Assembly: GCA_016787725.1 (NCBI GenBank)
Contig: JAEUTZ010000021.1
Coordinates: forward strand, 124,001-188,000
Direction: 5' to 3'
Source of the DNA: Cyclobacteriaceae bacterium
Lineage (GTDB): Bacteria; Bacteroidota; Bacteroidia; Cytophagales; Cyclobacteriaceae
DNA length: 64,000 bases
Below the pieces are notes generated by a model. The model was given only the letters and a program-made list of their open reading frames with translations. It was not told the DNA's origin and did not search any database. This document shows, piece by piece, positions 28,067-37,105 of the stretch. Positions within the stretch are counted from its first letter, which is position 1. Each line of letters begins with the position of its first letter. Both the position numbers and the translations under genes were made by a program.

Positions 28067-28690
28067 TTAGGGTTTTGTGCAAACCAAAACATAATCAGGT
28101 TGAATGCTATATGTTAACGTCAATTCACGTGTAAACCCATTAACTTGAATTTTTCCGGATAATTCACCGGAACGCATCAAGGTAAACGGCTCTATGCGTA
28201 AATGAATAGCAAAATGAAGGCCACGTTTTCCGTAGGATTTATACAAGGCTTCTTTCGCGCACCAATAAACACAATGTTTTAGAACATCCGTTCCGGCATC
28301 TGTTAATTCTGTAGGTGCCAGGACCCGCGAAGCGATGTTTAATAATTTTGACTTGGGTTGTTCCAAATCGATACCCACCGCTAAGGTTGGATTGATTTGT
28401 GCCGCCACATACGGGTACGAATGCGATAATGAAATTTGATGTGGAAGATTTTTCAGATAAGGTTTTCCATATTCATCTTTTTCAAGTCCATAAAAGTCCA
28501 TTCCACACTGCTCTACCAGCGTCCTTAACAATAAACGCCCTGCCAGCCATTCCAACCGTTTGGTTGCACTCACAATGGATGGATCGGCATTTTCCCCGGT
28601 TAGCGAACCCAGTTCCGCCTCCCCCTCTGAAATGAACCAAAGTGCCCACCCACTTTGCGCATCATCTTTTTGTATTTTCATCAGGGGCAT
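28067..28690 (-). CDS. 4'-phosphopantetheinyl transferase (Sfp type)
   Basis: Transfers the phosphopantetheine arm of CoA to a carrier-protein serine. The family signatures are both visible: VGIDLEQPKSK (the G-[IV]-D-x-E motif that binds metal) and WCAKEALYKSYGKRG (W-x-x-K-E-A-x-x-K). The start is set at ATG 28690, giving 207 residues, because the open frame upstream is antisense to the WD40 gene region and rich in unlikely residues. It is 10 bp upstream of the redoxin gene, so they are co-transcribed. No PKS or NRPS genes are in the window; fatty-acid ACP is the likely substrate. Confidence 0.9.
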   Translation of the reverse strand: MPLMKIQKDDAQSGWALWFISEGEAELGSLTGENADPSIVSATKRLEWLAGRLLLRTLVEQCGMDFYGLEKDEYGKPYLKNLPHQISLSHSYPYVAAQINPTLAVGIDLEQPKSKLLNIASRVLAPTELTDAGTDVLKHCVYWCAKEALYKSYGKRGLHFAIHLRIEPFTLMRSGELSGKIQVNGFTRELTLTYSIQPDYVLVCTKP

Positions 28691-28747
28691 TGGTTTCTCT
28701 CTCTTATTCACACAATTTTGGTAAAAAAATTGGATTAAACGAACCGC

Positions 28748-29674
28748 ATGTCTTCCATTCAGGTAAGGAAGGTACATTCCTTCAACGGCCATCGCGATTG
28801 TGTTTACACTTTGGCTGGTTCTACTATGCCTTCGATTTTCTTTTCGGGCGGTGGGGATGGGATGGTAGTGAAGTGGGATTTAACTACTCCCAATGAAGGT
28901 GTATTGATCGCCACCTTACCCAATTCAATTTACGCCCTTCACCCAATCAAAGATTCCGATCTCATTATTGCAGGCCATAATTATGAAGGAATCCATCTGT
29001 TGAATTGGCGACAAAAGAAGGAAGCGGCATCACTCAAGGTAACCTCAGCAGCCATCTTTGATATAATTACGTTTGAAGGGGATATTCTAATTGCTACTGG
29101 TGATGGCGCGTTGGTGGTTGTTGATCTACTCAACTTGCAAATAAAGAGAAAGCTATTCAGGTCAGAAAAGAATACCCGGGTATTGGCAGTTAATCCAGAG
29201 ACGGGAGAAGTAGCGGTTGGCTATAGCGATTCCTATATCCGGATTTTTTCGCTACGCGACTACCAGTTGAAATATGAGTTTCAGGCGCATCAAAATTCAG
29301 TATTTGCACTTCGCTATACACCGGATCATAAATTTTTGATCAGCGGTTCGCGCGATGCCCGGTTAAAAGCCTGGGATGTGACCTCTGGGTACAAACAATC
29401 AGCGGAAGTGGTGGCTCACTTGTTTGCCATTAACCACATTGCCTTTAGCCCTTCCGGGGAATACTTTGCCACGGCCAGCATGGATAAGTCGATAAAAGTA
29501 TGGCAAACCGAGGAACTTCGATTATTGAAAGTAATTGATAAAGCCCGGCATGCAGGGCATGGTACTTCCGTCAATAAATTATTATGGACGTCCCACCAAA
29601 ATCAGTTGATCAGCGCCAGTGACGACCGAACGATTTCCGTTTGGGAGATCGGTTTTCCGGGCCCTGGCACATAG
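28748..29674 (+). CDS. WD40 repeat protein
   Basis: The 308-residue cytoplasmic protein with no signal peptide is probably a seven-bladed propeller. Recognisable blade ends are GHRDCVYTLAGSTMPSIFFSGGGDGMVVKWDL, FALRYTPDHKFLISGSRDARLKAWDV, INHIAFSPSGEYFATASMDKSIKVW and VNKLLWTSHQNQLISASDDRTISVWEI. The role is likely as a protein-interaction scaffold; nothing in it shows a catalytic part. Divergent from the phosphopantetheinyl transferase gene with 57 bp between starts. Confidence 0.88.
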   Translation: MSSIQVRKVHSFNGHRDCVYTLAGSTMPSIFFSGGGDGMVVKWDLTTPNEGVLIATLPNSIYALHPIKDSDLIIAGHNYEGIHLLNWRQKKEAASLKVTSAAIFDIITFEGDILIATGDGALVVVDLLNLQIKRKLFRSEKNTRVLAVNPETGEVAVGYSDSYIRIFSLRDYQLKYEFQAHQNSVFALRYTPDHKFLISGSRDARLKAWDVTSGYKQSAEVVAHLFAINHIAFSPSGEYFATASMDKSIKVWQTEELRLLKVIDKARHAGHGTSVNKLLWTSHQNQLISASDDRTISVWEIGFPGPGT

Positions 29675-29734
29675 CGGGGTGCACCTAACCAGTTCCATTG
29701 TCCTGAAAATCGGTAGATTTTTAACAAAAATTCA

Positions 29735-29742
29735 TACATTTG
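29735..29742 (+). promoter_or_regulatory. -7 promoter element (TACATTTG) upstream of divIVA
   Basis: TACATTTG fits TAnnTTTG exactly. Transcription from here would give a leader of about 90 nt before the ATG at 29839. Confidence 0.5.
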
Positions 29743-29838
29743 ACTGTGGATTAACGTTATAGCTGTCAAAGCCTTAGGAATTGGCAGCCATTTTTTAGGC
29801 TTATTATTTTTTAATCTTGTAATTAAACCACGCCCTTT

Positions 29839-30537
29839 ATGAAAATCACACCGTTGGAAATCCGCCAGAAAGCTTTCGAAAAAGTACTTCGTGGCTACGA
29901 CAAGGATGAAGTAAATGCGTTTTTGCTCACGCTTTCACAGGAATGGGAGCGGGTGTTGGATGAAACCAAAGAGATGCGCATCAAGTTAGAGGCCACCGAA
30001 CGTGAAGTGGGCAAATTGCGCGAAGTAGAGAGTTCTTTATTTAAAACCTTAAAAACAGCCGAGGATACCGGTGCCAATGTGATTGGCCAAGCCAATAAAA
30101 CTGCTGAGTTGATCTTGAGGGAAAATCAGCTAAAGGCCGAAGCCATGCTCAATGAGGCAAAGTCGAAGGCAAAGAATACAATTGAAGAAGCTGAAATGAT
30201 TTCACGGCAAATGCTGGAGGAAATGGAGGAGCGTTTAAAGACCATGGGCCAGCATTATAAAACCCTCGAGTTGCATCGTGATAATTTATTATCGGATCTG
30301 AAACGACTGGCGGGTGAAACAATCGACCGGGTTGAAAGGGCCAAGTCGGCCGCCCGCGATTTTGATCCGGATCAACACCTGGCACTGGCTAAGCGTGAAA
30401 GTAAAAAGGCATTGTTTCCGAATGCAGAGTTGGAGAGTGAGATAAAGAAATCATTGCCCCCCATCGTAACCGAAACAGTGAAAACGGTAATGGTGGAAAG
30501 CACGCAACAACGCTCGTTCTTTGATGACATTCAATGA
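29839..30537 (+). CDS. DivIVA domain-containing protein
   Basis: The 232-residue coiled-coil protein starts MKITPLEIRQKAFEKVLRGYDKDEVNAFL, the N-terminal DivIVA motif (membrane-curvature-binding in Gram-positive bacteria). Residues about 35-160 are a continuous Glu/Lys-rich coiled coil. A basic/acidic tail ends QQRSFFDDIQ. A role in cell-pole or septum organisation is inferred from the family only; in Bacteroidota it is poorly studied. It overlaps folB by 4 bp (ATGA). Confidence 0.88.
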   Translation: MKITPLEIRQKAFEKVLRGYDKDEVNAFLLTLSQEWERVLDETKEMRIKLEATEREVGKLREVESSLFKTLKTAEDTGANVIGQANKTAELILRENQLKAEAMLNEAKSKAKNTIEEAEMISRQMLEEMEERLKTMGQHYKTLELHRDNLLSDLKRLAGETIDRVERAKSAARDFDPDQHLALAKRESKKALFPNAELESEIKKSLPPIVTETVKTVMVESTQQRSFFDDIQ

Positions 30538-30896
30538 CGGGAAAAGTAGCGCTGGAAGGACTTGAATTTCATGCCTACCATGGTGTCTATCCGCATGAGC
30601 GATCCTCAGGAAATAAGTTTGAAGTAGATGTCGTTGTAGAAACAGAATTTGCTAATTCAGCATTTCATGACGACTTAAATGGCACCATCAATTACGAAAA
30701 TTTATATTCTATTGTAAAAGAGGAGATGGCCAAACCCTCTAAGTTACTGGAAACGGTTGGGCATGCCATCGCCAGTAAAACCCTGGAAACATTTCGTGAG
30801 GCGAAACACGTTGAAGTGCAAATTTCTAAATTCAATCCACCCATTGGGGGCGTTTGCAGGAAAGCAACCGTAACTGTAAATCAGAGCAGAGGGTAA
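30534..30896 (+). CDS. folB: Dihydroneopterin aldolase
   Basis: Folate-pathway enzyme that converts dihydroneopterin to hydroxymethyl-dihydropterin and glycolaldehyde; works as an octamer in the cytoplasm. The 120-residue chain matches the family: LEGLEFHAYHGVYPHERSSGNKFEVDVVVE (active-site Glu region), INYENLYSIVKEEM and LETVGHAIASKTLE. The catalytic Lys/Glu/His region toward the C-terminus is EVQISKFNPPIGG. It is translationally coupled to the DivIVA gene. Confidence 0.93.
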   Translation: MTGKVALEGLEFHAYHGVYPHERSSGNKFEVDVVVETEFANSAFHDDLNGTINYENLYSIVKEEMAKPSKLLETVGHAIASKTLETFREAKHVEVQISKFNPPIGGVCRKATVTVNQSRG

Positions 30897-30900
30897 TATC

Positions 30901-31203
30901 CTATCCCGGGTCTGTAAACATAAATCCCCTGGCATCCGCTCCTTCATAGAAGTCCACCTCTTTGCCGATCAGGTACATCGTGTGCTTTTTATCCACCAGC
31001 AGGTTGATACCTTCCAGCGTATAGGTTAAGTCGGAAGGTTTTTCTTTATCAAACCCAATAATTAAAGCGGCTCCCCCGCATCCACCGCCACGAATCCCTA
31101 CCCGTAATCCGTACTCTACCGGAATATTTTTTGTCTGCATGATTTTGCGAACCTCCGCAGCGGCCCGTGCTGTCAATCCAACCGGTTTAAGTTTTTCAAG
31201 CAT
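30901..31203 (-). CDS. A-type iron-sulfur carrier-like protein lacking the C-terminal CGCG motif
   Basis: HesB/IscA family protein of 100 residues. The family region GLRVGIRGGGCGGAALIIGFD carries the first conserved Cys and MYLIGKEVDFYEGADARGFMF the C-terminal strand, but the chain stops at FTDPG where canonical members continue for about ten residues to a CGCG cluster-binding pair. Only one of three cluster ligands remains. The same shape may be normal for some Bacteroidota, so I do not call it a pseudogene. It is convergent with folB, 4 bp away. Confidence 0.85.
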   Translation of the reverse strand: MLEKLKPVGLTARAAAEVRKIMQTKNIPVEYGLRVGIRGGGCGGAALIIGFDKEKPSDLTYTLEGINLLVDKKHTMYLIGKEVDFYEGADARGFMFTDPG

Positions 31204-31276
31204 CCGTTTTTATATTGGGGTTGATAACATCAAAAATATCTAAAATTTAAACACCTTTGAATCTCATTTAATTCCT

Positions 31277-31798
31277 ATGGAAGCTTTAATTGAATTCGGA
31301 AAAATCCTAATCCCAGCCTCGTTGGTCCTTTACGCAGTTTACCTCACGGTGCGTACGTTCATGATCAAAGAGATCGAGCTAAAAAAATTGGAGATTCGAA
31401 CGCGGAGCATTGAAACCATTTTGCCGGCCCGGCTCCAGGCCTATGAGCGTATGACGCTCTTTCTGGAGCGGATTGCACCTCAAAACCTGCTGATTCGATT
31501 GAATAATCCGGGGTTTTCTGCGCGCGATTTTCAAAAGACTTTGCTTGATGAAATCAGAAATGAATACAACCACAATGTTTCTCAGCAGGTGTATATGGGG
31601 GAGGAGGTTTGGAACCAGATTCGAAACGCCAAAGAGGACCTGGTGATTTTAATTAATGAAGCCGCCTCTTCAATGCCAACCGAAGCCAACAGCATTGATC
31701 TTTCGAAGAAGATTTTTGAGATGGTAATGGAAAAGAAAGTTGATTTGATCGGGATGGCGCTTTCTGAACTTCGAAAAGAAATTCAACAAACATTCTAA
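31277..31798 (+). CDS. Conserved hypothetical protein with N-terminal membrane helix
   Basis: I do not recognise a characterised family. The 173-residue chain has one membrane helix (residues 8-28, GKILIPASLVLYAVYLTV), a basic linker, and a helical cytoplasmic domain: SIETILPARLQAYERMTLFLERIAPQNLL, then ARDFQKTLLDEIRNEYNHNVSQQVYM and a C-terminal helix. Proteins of this pattern (tail domain with IAPQNLLIRL and NEYNHNVSQQ) recur in Bacteroidota; a Pfam DUF of that kind is likely. Its stop overlaps the start of the next gene (TAATG), so the two are coupled. Confidence 0.75.
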   Translation: MEALIEFGKILIPASLVLYAVYLTVRTFMIKEIELKKLEIRTRSIETILPARLQAYERMTLFLERIAPQNLLIRLNNPGFSARDFQKTLLDEIRNEYNHNVSQQVYMGEEVWNQIRNAKEDLVILINEAASSMPTEANSIDLSKKIFEMVMEKKVDLIGMALSELRKEIQQTF

Positions 31799-32439
31799 TG
31801 GCCCGAACTGCGCTTGTAGCCGGGTCAACCGGATTAATAGGCAGCCAGCTGGTGGATTTACTCCTGGCAGATGGGTATTACAATAAAGTCATTGCCCTTA
31901 GCAGAAAGTCTTTGCCGGTTTCACACACCAGGTTGCAGAATGTTTTGGTTGACATCCATTCGTTGGATAAACTCTCCACCCTCAAAGCAGACGATGTCTT
32001 TTGCTGTTTGGGAACTACCATGAAGCAGGCAGGATCGAAAGAAGCCTTTAAACGTGTGGATTACGAATACCCGCTTCAACTGGCTAAGTCGCTTAAGTCG
32101 ACTGGAGCAAAAAAATTCCTATTGGTCTCAGCCCTGGGTGCCGACAAAAGTTCTCGGATTTTTTACAACAAAGTAAAGGGGATAGTCGAAGAGGGCATCG
32201 GAAATCTTGCGTATGATAGTTATCATATTTTCAGACCTTCCCTTTTGATTGGACCCCGAAAGGAAGCGCGAGCCGGGGAGGATGCTGCCAAGATCTTTTA
32301 TTCATTTTTTGGTTTTCTGATCCCCAAAAAATACAAAGGAATCGAATCGGCAAAAGTAGCACGGGCCATGATGACCGAAGCCAAATCTGATAAAGTTGGA
32401 TTGCAGATCTATGAATCAGTTGCGCTTCAGGAATATTGA
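31798..32439 (+). CDS. NAD(P)H-binding oxidoreductase, HTATIP2/TIP30-like
   Basis: The 213-residue atypical short-chain reductase has an N-terminal Rossmann motif ARTALVAGSTGLIGSQL and the segment DDVFCCLGTTMKQAGSKEAFKRVDYEYPLQLA typical of the HTATIP2/YbjT-like group. LLVSALGADKSSRIFYNKVKG contains the Ser and the Y-x-x-x-K pair. The substrate is unknown. ATG overlaps the upstream TAA. The dtd gene follows 22 bp later, so a three-gene operon is likely. Confidence 0.88.
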   Translation: MARTALVAGSTGLIGSQLVDLLLADGYYNKVIALSRKSLPVSHTRLQNVLVDIHSLDKLSTLKADDVFCCLGTTMKQAGSKEAFKRVDYEYPLQLAKSLKSTGAKKFLLVSALGADKSSRIFYNKVKGIVEEGIGNLAYDSYHIFRPSLLIGPRKEARAGEDAAKIFYSFFGFLIPKKYKGIESAKVARAMMTEAKSDKVGLQIYESVALQEY

Positions 32440-32461
32440 AAGAGCATAGCAGAAATAGTAA

Positions 32462-32914
32462 ATGATTGCAGTGATTCAACGAGTGAGCCAGGCTTCGGTA
32501 GAAATTGAGGCGGTGACGAAAGCCCGGATCGGGCGGGGCTTACTCGTATTGGTGGGAATTGAGGATGCGGATGGACAGGACGATATTGATTGGTTAGCGG
32601 CTAAGCTTGTAAATCTTCGCGTTTTCAACGATGACCAGGGAGTGATGAATGTAAGCGTAAAGGATGTGCAGGGAGACATTTTACTGGTCAGTCAGTTTAC
32701 ATTACAAGCGAGTACCAAAAAGGGAAACCGGCCCAGCTATTTGAAGGCTGCCAAACCCGAAATTGCCATTCCTATTTATCAGCGATTCGTTGATGCGATC
32801 AGCGGCCATTTGGAAAGACCTGTACTTACTGGTGAATTTGGAGCCGATATGCAGGTGAAGTTAATTAATGATGGACCCGTTACCATTTTGATGGATACCA
32901 AAAACAGAGTGTAA
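32462..32914 (+). CDS. dtd: D-aminoacyl-tRNA deacylase
   Basis: Removes D-amino acids and glycine mischarged on tRNA. The 150-residue homodimeric enzyme carries both family motifs at the active site: SQFTLQASTKKGNRPSY near residue 79 and the Gly-Pro cis motif in NDGPVTILMDTKN near the C-terminus. The N-terminus MIAVIQRVSQASVEIE is a textbook match. The convergent channel gene ends 5 bp after its stop. Confidence 0.95.
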   Translation: MIAVIQRVSQASVEIEAVTKARIGRGLLVLVGIEDADGQDDIDWLAAKLVNLRVFNDDQGVMNVSVKDVQGDILLVSQFTLQASTKKGNRPSYLKAAKPEIAIPIYQRFVDAISGHLERPVLTGEFGADMQVKLINDGPVTILMDTKNRV

Positions 32915-32919
32915 GCTTC

Positions 32920-33864
32920 TCAAAAGATAGCGATGCCCACCATAACGAGGTTTGAAAGAACATACAACCCAATTACCCACCGAGATCCAATGTGATTAAA
33001 TCGGATGGCTGCGTCTTTATTTCCATTGTCATATCGCCTGAGAGCAACCGCAGACACTACAAGGGTTGCGAAAATGGCCAGGAAGGTAAGGGTATGCAAA
33101 ACATCGACTAATGTGAAAGCTGAGCTTTCTGGCAAAATGGAATCGATGATGTATTTATTACCGACCGTGGCAAACAAACCACCCACAGGCAAACCAAAGC
33201 GAGGTTCCAGTTCTGAAACCTGAATGGAAAAGCTGATCACTGAGATGAGAAAGGCGATGTACATTCCAATAAAAATTTTCAGGAATAACCCCCATGCACT
33301 CCGTTCAATATCCATCTCAATCGTAAACGCTGAAAAATTCTGATAGTCCCGGTGTGGGCTCGGGTCTCCAAAGCCGGTCTCATAATCATTTAGTACAGAC
33401 GTTACTTTGAAGTTGGTAATGTCCCATCCATCCAGGGCCTCGGCTTTGTCGTACGTGCTGCCTTTAAAATCCGGGATAAATACCAGGTTGTTGATATCAA
33501 ACAACGCATTTTCGATCTGCACCCGAAGATGTTGCTTATCAAATGGAAAGTCCGCAACCTGCCAGCTTTCCTTCATCGTGGTTTTCATTTTCATGATCGC
33601 CCAGGTTTTTCCGGCAATACTGTCGAGCATTACTTCTGGCGTGTCTATGGACTTTGCATTGGGGATATCCAACTGATTAGAAAAGTCAAAATCCGGATTA
33701 TCGTACAAAAACCACAGCCAGAATCGCATCGTGTATTGTTTGTCGCGAAAATTGATATCATGCACACTGATTACATACGCGCCCACCGTCACCGTATCCG
33801 GTTGTCCTTGAAGTGACTTGGAGCCGAGTAGGCAAAGAATGACGAAGACCAGACAACGGTTCAT
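32920..33864 (-). CDS. Pentameric ligand-gated ion channel homologue (prokaryotic Cys-loop-like)
   Basis: Membrane protein of 314 residues with a signal peptide (CLVFVILCLLGSKSLQGQ). The extracellular beta-sandwich has VGAYVISVHDINFRDKQYTMRFWLWFLYDN and the FPFDKQ motif in DFPFDKQHLRVQIEN, which in the Cys-loop superfamily marks the loop between strands 6 and 7; as in GLIC and ELIC, the flanking cysteines are absent. Four helices follow: M1 LFLKIFIGMYIAFLISVISF, pore-lining M2 after GLPVGGLF, M3 DVLHTLTFLAIFATLVV and M4 at the very C-terminus. The ligand is unknown. Confidence 0.85.
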   Translation of the reverse strand: MNRCLVFVILCLLGSKSLQGQPDTVTVGAYVISVHDINFRDKQYTMRFWLWFLYDNPDFDFSNQLDIPNAKSIDTPEVMLDSIAGKTWAIMKMKTTMKESWQVADFPFDKQHLRVQIENALFDINNLVFIPDFKGSTYDKAEALDGWDITNFKVTSVLNDYETGFGDPSPHRDYQNFSAFTIEMDIERSAWGLFLKIFIGMYIAFLISVISFSIQVSELEPRFGLPVGGLFATVGNKYIIDSILPESSAFTLVDVLHTLTFLAIFATLVVSAVALRRYDNGNKDAAIRFNHIGSRWVIGLYVLSNLVMVGIAIF

Positions 33865-33948
33865 GGGGTTGGTGATTGGGTTTTGTGAAGGTAGAAAAAG
33901 TTAGCTACCCCTTAAAATCAAACTGCCGGGTACCGGCAGTTTGATAAA

Positions 33949-36378
33949 TTAGTATTTCAGGTTCACCTTGGCATCTTTGGGTTTCTCTTTTGGATTTTTT
34001 ACATAGGTTTCCAACCAGGTATCCATTTCCCAAAGTGTATGCAGGATACTTTCCTTGGCAGCATACCCATGGCTTTCATAGGGCAACACTACGTAACGGG
34101 CGGTTCCGCCATGTCCTTTAATTGCATTGTAAAACCGTTCGGTCTGAATAGGGAACGTTCCCGAATTATTGTCCGCTTCCCCGTGAATGAATAAAATCGG
34201 TTCTTTCAATTGATCGGCATACGAGAAAGGAGACATTTCATAATACACTTCCGGTGCCTGCCAATAGGTACGCTCTTCGGCCTGAAAGCCAAAGGGCGTG
34301 AGCGTGCGATTATAGGCTCCGCTACGGGCAATCCCAGCTTTAAAAATATCGGAATGAGCTAACAAGTTGGCGGTCATGAAAGCGCCATACGAATGACCGC
34401 CAACACCAACCCGGGTTGGATCCAACACGCCCATCGAACTTCCATAGTCAACCACAGCCTGGGCACTTGCCACCAATTGTTGTACATAGGTATCATTGGG
34501 CTCCTGATCGCCCTCGCCTACGATGGGCATCGATGCATTATCGAGCACAGCATACCCCCGCATAACCCAATAAATAGGTCCTCCCCAACTCAACCGGGTG
34601 AACGTATGGGGTGAGCCCTTCACCTGTCCTGCTGCATCGGCCGATTTAAATTCCCGCGGATAAGCCCATACAAATCCTGGTAAAGGACCGTCTTCCTTTT
34701 TATAGCCGGGTGGTAAATACAAATCGGCAGACAATTCAACTCCGTCTGCTCGTTTGTACTTCAACACTTCTTTCTTCACATCTTTTATCTGTGGGTAAGG
34801 ATGTGGGAAAGAAGTTACTTGCGTAAGTTTTAGTGAGCCAATAGAGCGTTGAAAATAATTGGGGTTTTCCGAATTGGATTCGCGGACTGTTATGAAAATC
34901 CCCTTCTTTGCATCCAGCATCGTCACGAATGATTCATAATACGGTGCAGTACATTGCCATTGGCGATTTTTCTTGAAGGCGGTGAGATCCATTTTATCCA
35001 GGAAAGGCATATCTCCGGTGGGAGAGGATCCTGCACCACTTAAAAAGACCGTATTATCTTTATTGATCAACATGACATTACGACCGTATTGATTGGGGGT
35101 CATAACTACAGTACCCGGATCACCGTAAGCATCTTCGTAATTGCGATCAAAGACCATTTTCTTCTGACCGGTTGCAGGATTGACCTGATACACGCGCTCC
35201 TTGCGTTCGCTTGTCCAGCGCTCATGCACCCATGCAACTTGATCATTACCCCAGGCAATACGCGAATAGCGGAGTGGTAAACTGATCAATTCTTTGGGCG
35301 AACCCGAGAAGGGGTACTCCCACGTAAAAACTTTGTCGCGTATTTCGGCTTTTGCTTTTGGATCACCCCCATCTTGCGCGTGGGCCCATACCAGGGTCGC
35401 GGGTTTGTCCGCGCGCCACTGGTGCGACCGGGGTTCCCGTTGCGTTGCATTAAAACCCGTTGGAATATAGTCTAACAATGGAACGCGGACAATTTCCTTC
35501 ACCAGTTTTCCGGACAGATCAAGGACGCTTACCGTTTTTGGAAAAAGTCCTGCCGGTACCAAATACGAATAGGGTCGTTGGATTATTTCGGTTAAGATCA
35601 GGGCTCCATCCGGAGATGGATTGAATTCAGAATGAATAGCCGCGGAGCTCAACGTCTTTTCCGCACCTGTCAGATTTTTTAAAACCAGGTCAGATTGGGT
35701 GTAGTAGTCAAAGGCTGCTTCATCATATGGATTTTTTAACAAATCCTGGTAGGTTCTGGATGGTGCCTTCTTACCCAGATTCTCCTCCACAATTGGCCCT
35801 GTGGGTACTCTTGACTTTTCAGGGAGTGGCTTTAATGTTTGTGGCACAGCCGTAAATAAGATCTGTTGTGAATTGGAGAGCCAGGTGTATCCTCCCATCG
35901 TAGTATTCAATTTCCGATCCGATATCCTTGAAGCAGAAAGCGAACCCACATCAATCAACCACAATTCAATCTGTTCCGGATTGTTCTGAAGGAAGGCAAT
36001 GTATTTGCTATCGGGGGAGAATGTGATGCTGCTGGCAGTGAGCGGAGCGGGTAGATTTTTAATTTCCACCTCCGCATTGTCGCTTAGTCGTTTCACCTTC
36101 AAGCCTACGGAGTAATTGCTGCGGCTTGGACCGAAATTTTGGGGATTAATCCGTAATCCGCCTATGCGCAATTCTGGCCTCGATAATTGTTCTATGGTTG
36201 GAAAATCCGAACGCTCCAACAACAACATCCATTGTTTGTCAGGAGAGAATAATACAAATGGCGTCAGCGGGGCTTCCAGTAATTTGGCGATTTCTTCCGG
36301 GGGCCGCTGGTAGGTTAGATTTTCCTGAGTATAACCAGTTGTGACTGCAACCAGAAGTATATAGAGTATTCTTTTCAT
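33949..36378 (-). CDS. S9 family peptidase (prolyl oligopeptidase/glutamyl endopeptidase-like), secreted
   Basis: The 809-residue serine peptidase has a signal peptide (RILYILLVAVTTGYTQ), a long N-terminal beta-propeller region, and a C-terminal alpha/beta-hydrolase domain. The nucleophile is in VGGHSYGAFM, the Asp is in LFIHGEADNNSG and the His in LPYESHGYA. The start at 36378 is chosen over the in-frame 36399 because it puts the signal peptide first. The propeller limits access to small peptides; it resembles glutamyl aminopeptidases of this group. It is not in an operon, with 123 bp to the next gene. Confidence 0.92.
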   Translation of the reverse strand: MKRILYILLVAVTTGYTQENLTYQRPPEEIAKLLEAPLTPFVLFSPDKQWMLLLERSDFPTIEQLSRPELRIGGLRINPQNFGPSRSNYSVGLKVKRLSDNAEVEIKNLPAPLTASSITFSPDSKYIAFLQNNPEQIELWLIDVGSLSASRISDRKLNTTMGGYTWLSNSQQILFTAVPQTLKPLPEKSRVPTGPIVEENLGKKAPSRTYQDLLKNPYDEAAFDYYTQSDLVLKNLTGAEKTLSSAAIHSEFNPSPDGALILTEIIQRPYSYLVPAGLFPKTVSVLDLSGKLVKEIVRVPLLDYIPTGFNATQREPRSHQWRADKPATLVWAHAQDGGDPKAKAEIRDKVFTWEYPFSGSPKELISLPLRYSRIAWGNDQVAWVHERWTSERKERVYQVNPATGQKKMVFDRNYEDAYGDPGTVVMTPNQYGRNVMLINKDNTVFLSGAGSSPTGDMPFLDKMDLTAFKKNRQWQCTAPYYESFVTMLDAKKGIFITVRESNSENPNYFQRSIGSLKLTQVTSFPHPYPQIKDVKKEVLKYKRADGVELSADLYLPPGYKKEDGPLPGFVWAYPREFKSADAAGQVKGSPHTFTRLSWGGPIYWVMRGYAVLDNASMPIVGEGDQEPNDTYVQQLVASAQAVVDYGSSMGVLDPTRVGVGGHSYGAFMTANLLAHSDIFKAGIARSGAYNRTLTPFGFQAEERTYWQAPEVYYEMSPFSYADQLKEPILFIHGEADNNSGTFPIQTERFYNAIKGHGGTARYVVLPYESHGYAAKESILHTLWEMDTWLETYVKNPKEKPKDAKVNLKY

Positions 36379-36521
36379 AACAGAGGAGATTAGTTCCAAA
36401 ACTAACCATTCCCAGAGGGATTCAGGTTGGTATTCTTTGAAATCCTTAATTTAATGGACGATCGGTTTAAAAAAGTCAAATTCTTGGGGTAATTTTCGAG
36501 CCAATCTAACTCCATTAACCT

Positions 36522-36962
36522 ATGCTTGACTTGCTGGTTCTCACTCATTCGGTTGTCCGCTATTTCGTTTTAATTTTTTTATTGGTGGTTATTGTCCGGT
36601 CGGTGATGGGGTGGCAAAGTAAATCAGACTACGCTCCCCTCGATGACAAATTGAGTTTGTGGTTATTCATCTTTACCCATACCCAACTACTTTTCGGTTT
36701 AATTCTATTTTTTGTTAGTCCGGTGGTGATTTTTAGTGGTACTTCCATGAAAGACCCGGTGGCGCGCTATTGGTTGGTGGAGCATAGTGCGATGATGTTG
36801 ATCGCAGTAATCTTAATTACCGTGGCCCGCATCAGCGCCAAAAAATTAACCGAGGGCGTGGCCAAACACAGAAGACTTTTTATTTTCAATATCCTTGCAC
36901 TAATCATTATCCTGGTTGCCATTGCCCAAAGCCAACGCGGATTCTTTAATCTGCCGATGTAA
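36522..36962 (+). CDS. Small four-helix membrane protein (Bacteroidota conserved)
   Basis: The 146-residue integral membrane protein has four hydrophobic helices (residues about 5-28, 45-70, 85-105, 120-140). Polar residues inside or near the helices include the His in LTHSVVRYF and HTQLLFGLILF and VEHSAMMLI, which recall haem- or metal-binding histidines in b-type cytochromes, but no CxxCH or defined motif is present. The ORF starts at ATG 36522 and ends QRGFFNLPM. I know similar proteins only as uncharacterised. Confidence 0.75.
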   Translation: MLDLLVLTHSVVRYFVLIFLLVVIVRSVMGWQSKSDYAPLDDKLSLWLFIFTHTQLLFGLILFFVSPVVIFSGTSMKDPVARYWLVEHSAMMLIAVILITVARISAKKLTEGVAKHRRLFIFNILALIIILVAIAQSQRGFFNLPM

Positions 36963-37105
36963 ACGCTTTGTATCGACATAATTTCCGGCCTAATTTTGGC
37001 TGGTAGTGAACCCGGGTTACTGATATTGTGCTACCTTTAATAAGAATAGTATACTCATGAAATAGCCTTCTTTGGCTATTCCCTATACAGATAAATACAT
37101 AACAG

